Assembly (NCBI GenBank): GCA_030524175.1
Contig: JAUNHC010000007.1
Location: 62,001 to 126,000 of the forward strand
DNA: 64,000 nt
Reading direction: 5' to 3'
Source: Eubacteriales bacterium
Lineage (GTDB): Bacteria; Bacillota; Clostridia; Lachnospirales; Lachnospiraceae
The first letter of the stretch is position 1; each line of letters begins with the position of its first letter. Under the pieces are notes generated by a model. The model saw only the letters and a list, made by a program, of their open reading frames with translations. It was not told the origin of the DNA and made no database searches. Shown one piece after another: positions 63,148 through 64,000 of this stretch. The translations under genes were made by a program, and so were the position numbers.

Positions 63148-64000
63148 ATGAATTTATGGAAACGGGCATTGTTGTATACAATGCGTAAAAAAGGAAAAAC
63201 CGGGATTCTGTTTCTTGTTCTGTTTGTCATGTCCACCTTTGTCCTCACCGGACTTTCTATCCGGTCAGCAGCCGGCCAGTCGGCAGGAGAGCTGCGGCAG
63301 TCTGTAGGCGGCAGCATCAAACTGATCCGGGATGAGGAGAAAAGCCAGAATTGGACCTATGAACAGGGAATAGGCGGTACAATGATCGGTTACACCGGTA
63401 CGCCCATCACGGATAATGAGATAGAAAAGATCATGCAGGTAGAAGGAATACAAAGTTATAACGGCATAGGATATGGAAGTGTTTATGCACGGGATTTTTC
63501 CTTTATTTCAGGGATTCAATTCAGTGCCGGGAGCGATTACAGCAGTCTGCCCTCTGTAACCTACTCTGAATCTTTCAATTATTTTAGGAGAAAGGCTTTT
63601 CAGTTAGTGCAAGGGCGGCATATCATCCCGGAGGATGACCATGTTGTCTTGATCAGCACTGCTCTTGCAGAAAAAAACGGTTTAAAGCTGGGCGATACGA
63701 TCACAGTGCAATGTGCCAATGATGCAGGGGGGTATCCGGATGTGACACTGAAGATCATCGGAATTTATAAAAGTACAATAGAAGAAGGGCAGTTTAATAC
63801 GACTTCCACAGATAAGAGAAACCGCTTGATCATTGACCACCGGGCTATGAAGGAGATCATGCAGACAGACACCATACAGTATGATAATGGTGTGGAGTTT
63901 TTTGTAGACGACCCAAAGGAAATTGAGAGGATTACGGCAGAGATTCAGAAGCTGGATCTTGACTGGGGCTGCTTTAAGCTGACAGTGGATAATTCTGCAT
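63148..64000 (+). CDS. MacB/FtsX-type ABC permease (fourth, 3'-truncated by window)
   Basis: Starts at ATG 63148 after AAGGAG; 284 residues are visible and the frame is open to the window end. MNLWKRALLYTMRKKGKTGI is the family start, followed by the N-terminal helix and an external domain with IIPEDDHVVLISTALAEKNG. The C-terminal FtsX helices and probably an ATPase gene lie outside the window. Confidence 0.88.
   Translation, partial: MNLWKRALLYTMRKKGKTGILFLVLFVMSTFVLTGLSIRSAAGQSAGELRQSVGGSIKLIRDEEKSQNWTYEQGIGGTMIGYTGTPITDNEIEKIMQVEGIQSYNGIGYGSVYARDFSFISGIQFSAGSDYSSLPSVTYSESFNYFRRKAFQLVQGRHIIPEDDHVVLISTALAEKNGLKLGDTITVQCANDAGGYPDVTLKIIGIYKSTIEEGQFNTTSTDKRNRLIIDHRAMKEIMQTDTIQYDNGVEFFVDDPKEIERITAEIQKLDLDWGCFKLTVDNSA

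Noticed and set aside
1-64000. CRISPR arrays
   Set aside because: No regularly spaced short repeats were found; the only exact repeat pair (15016 and 15085) has just two copies and no Cas genes nearby.

Overview
The window looks like chromosomal DNA of a Gram-positive gut anaerobe of the Lachnospiraceae (Clostridia), perhaps Blautia-like. This is inferred from moderate GC content, strong AGGAGG-type ribosome binding sites, several TTG starts, the pta-ackA acetate pathway, YesMN/LytS-type two-component systems, a T-box riboswitch and DUF177-rpmF gene order. Genus and species cannot be fixed from sequence reading alone. The window cuts a gene at each end: corA at the left (its start lies outside) and an FtsX-type permease at the right (its end lies outside).

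Left third (1-21,400): mostly housekeeping genes on the + strand. These are corA, an inactive rhomboid-like membrane protein with a zinc-ribbon tail, pyk and lysA; later a leucine tRNA, a DMT transporter, ftsH, a HerA-like ATPase, an acyl-CoA thioesterase, a zinc-finger membrane protein, polA, coaE, walJ-like hydrolase, an ACT-domain protein and its DUF711 partner. Between lysA and the tRNA is an accessory patch: a RelE/Phd toxin-antitoxin pair, then a gene graveyard (5.6-6.65 kb) with remains of a Fic protein, an AraC regulator and a LytTR regulator fused by deletion to a GHKL kinase, then a membrane diguanylate cyclase.

Middle (21,400-44,300): a 2,247-residue secreted modular surface protein with a structured leader; a mobile-element relic island (XRE regulator, GrpB-cytidine deaminase fusion, truncated chloramphenicol acetyltransferase); a small secreted protein; a tryptophan T-box (specifier UGG) driving a TrpXYZ-type ABC importer; a LytS-like kinase with a SARP-type response regulator; a dCache-HAMP-GGDEF protein; tmcAL; pta-ackA; an L,D-transpeptidase; and DUF177-rpmF.

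Right third (44,300-64,000): first a carbohydrate locus, with YesN/YesM sensing, a family-1 sugar ABC importer lacking its own ATPase, a GH172 (DUF2961) enzyme and a convergent GH2 enzyme. Then a 10-kb array of two OmpR-type two-component systems interleaved with MacB/FtsX-type ABC exporter genes, of the kind tied to cell-envelope or antimicrobial-peptide stress. Each of the four transcription units in this array starts with the same promoter design: two TTCAC-like hexamers 11 bp apart, then exactly 10 bp, then a -10 box. This suggests that a single response-regulator circuit drives the whole array, and it is the most distinctive unexplained signal in the window.
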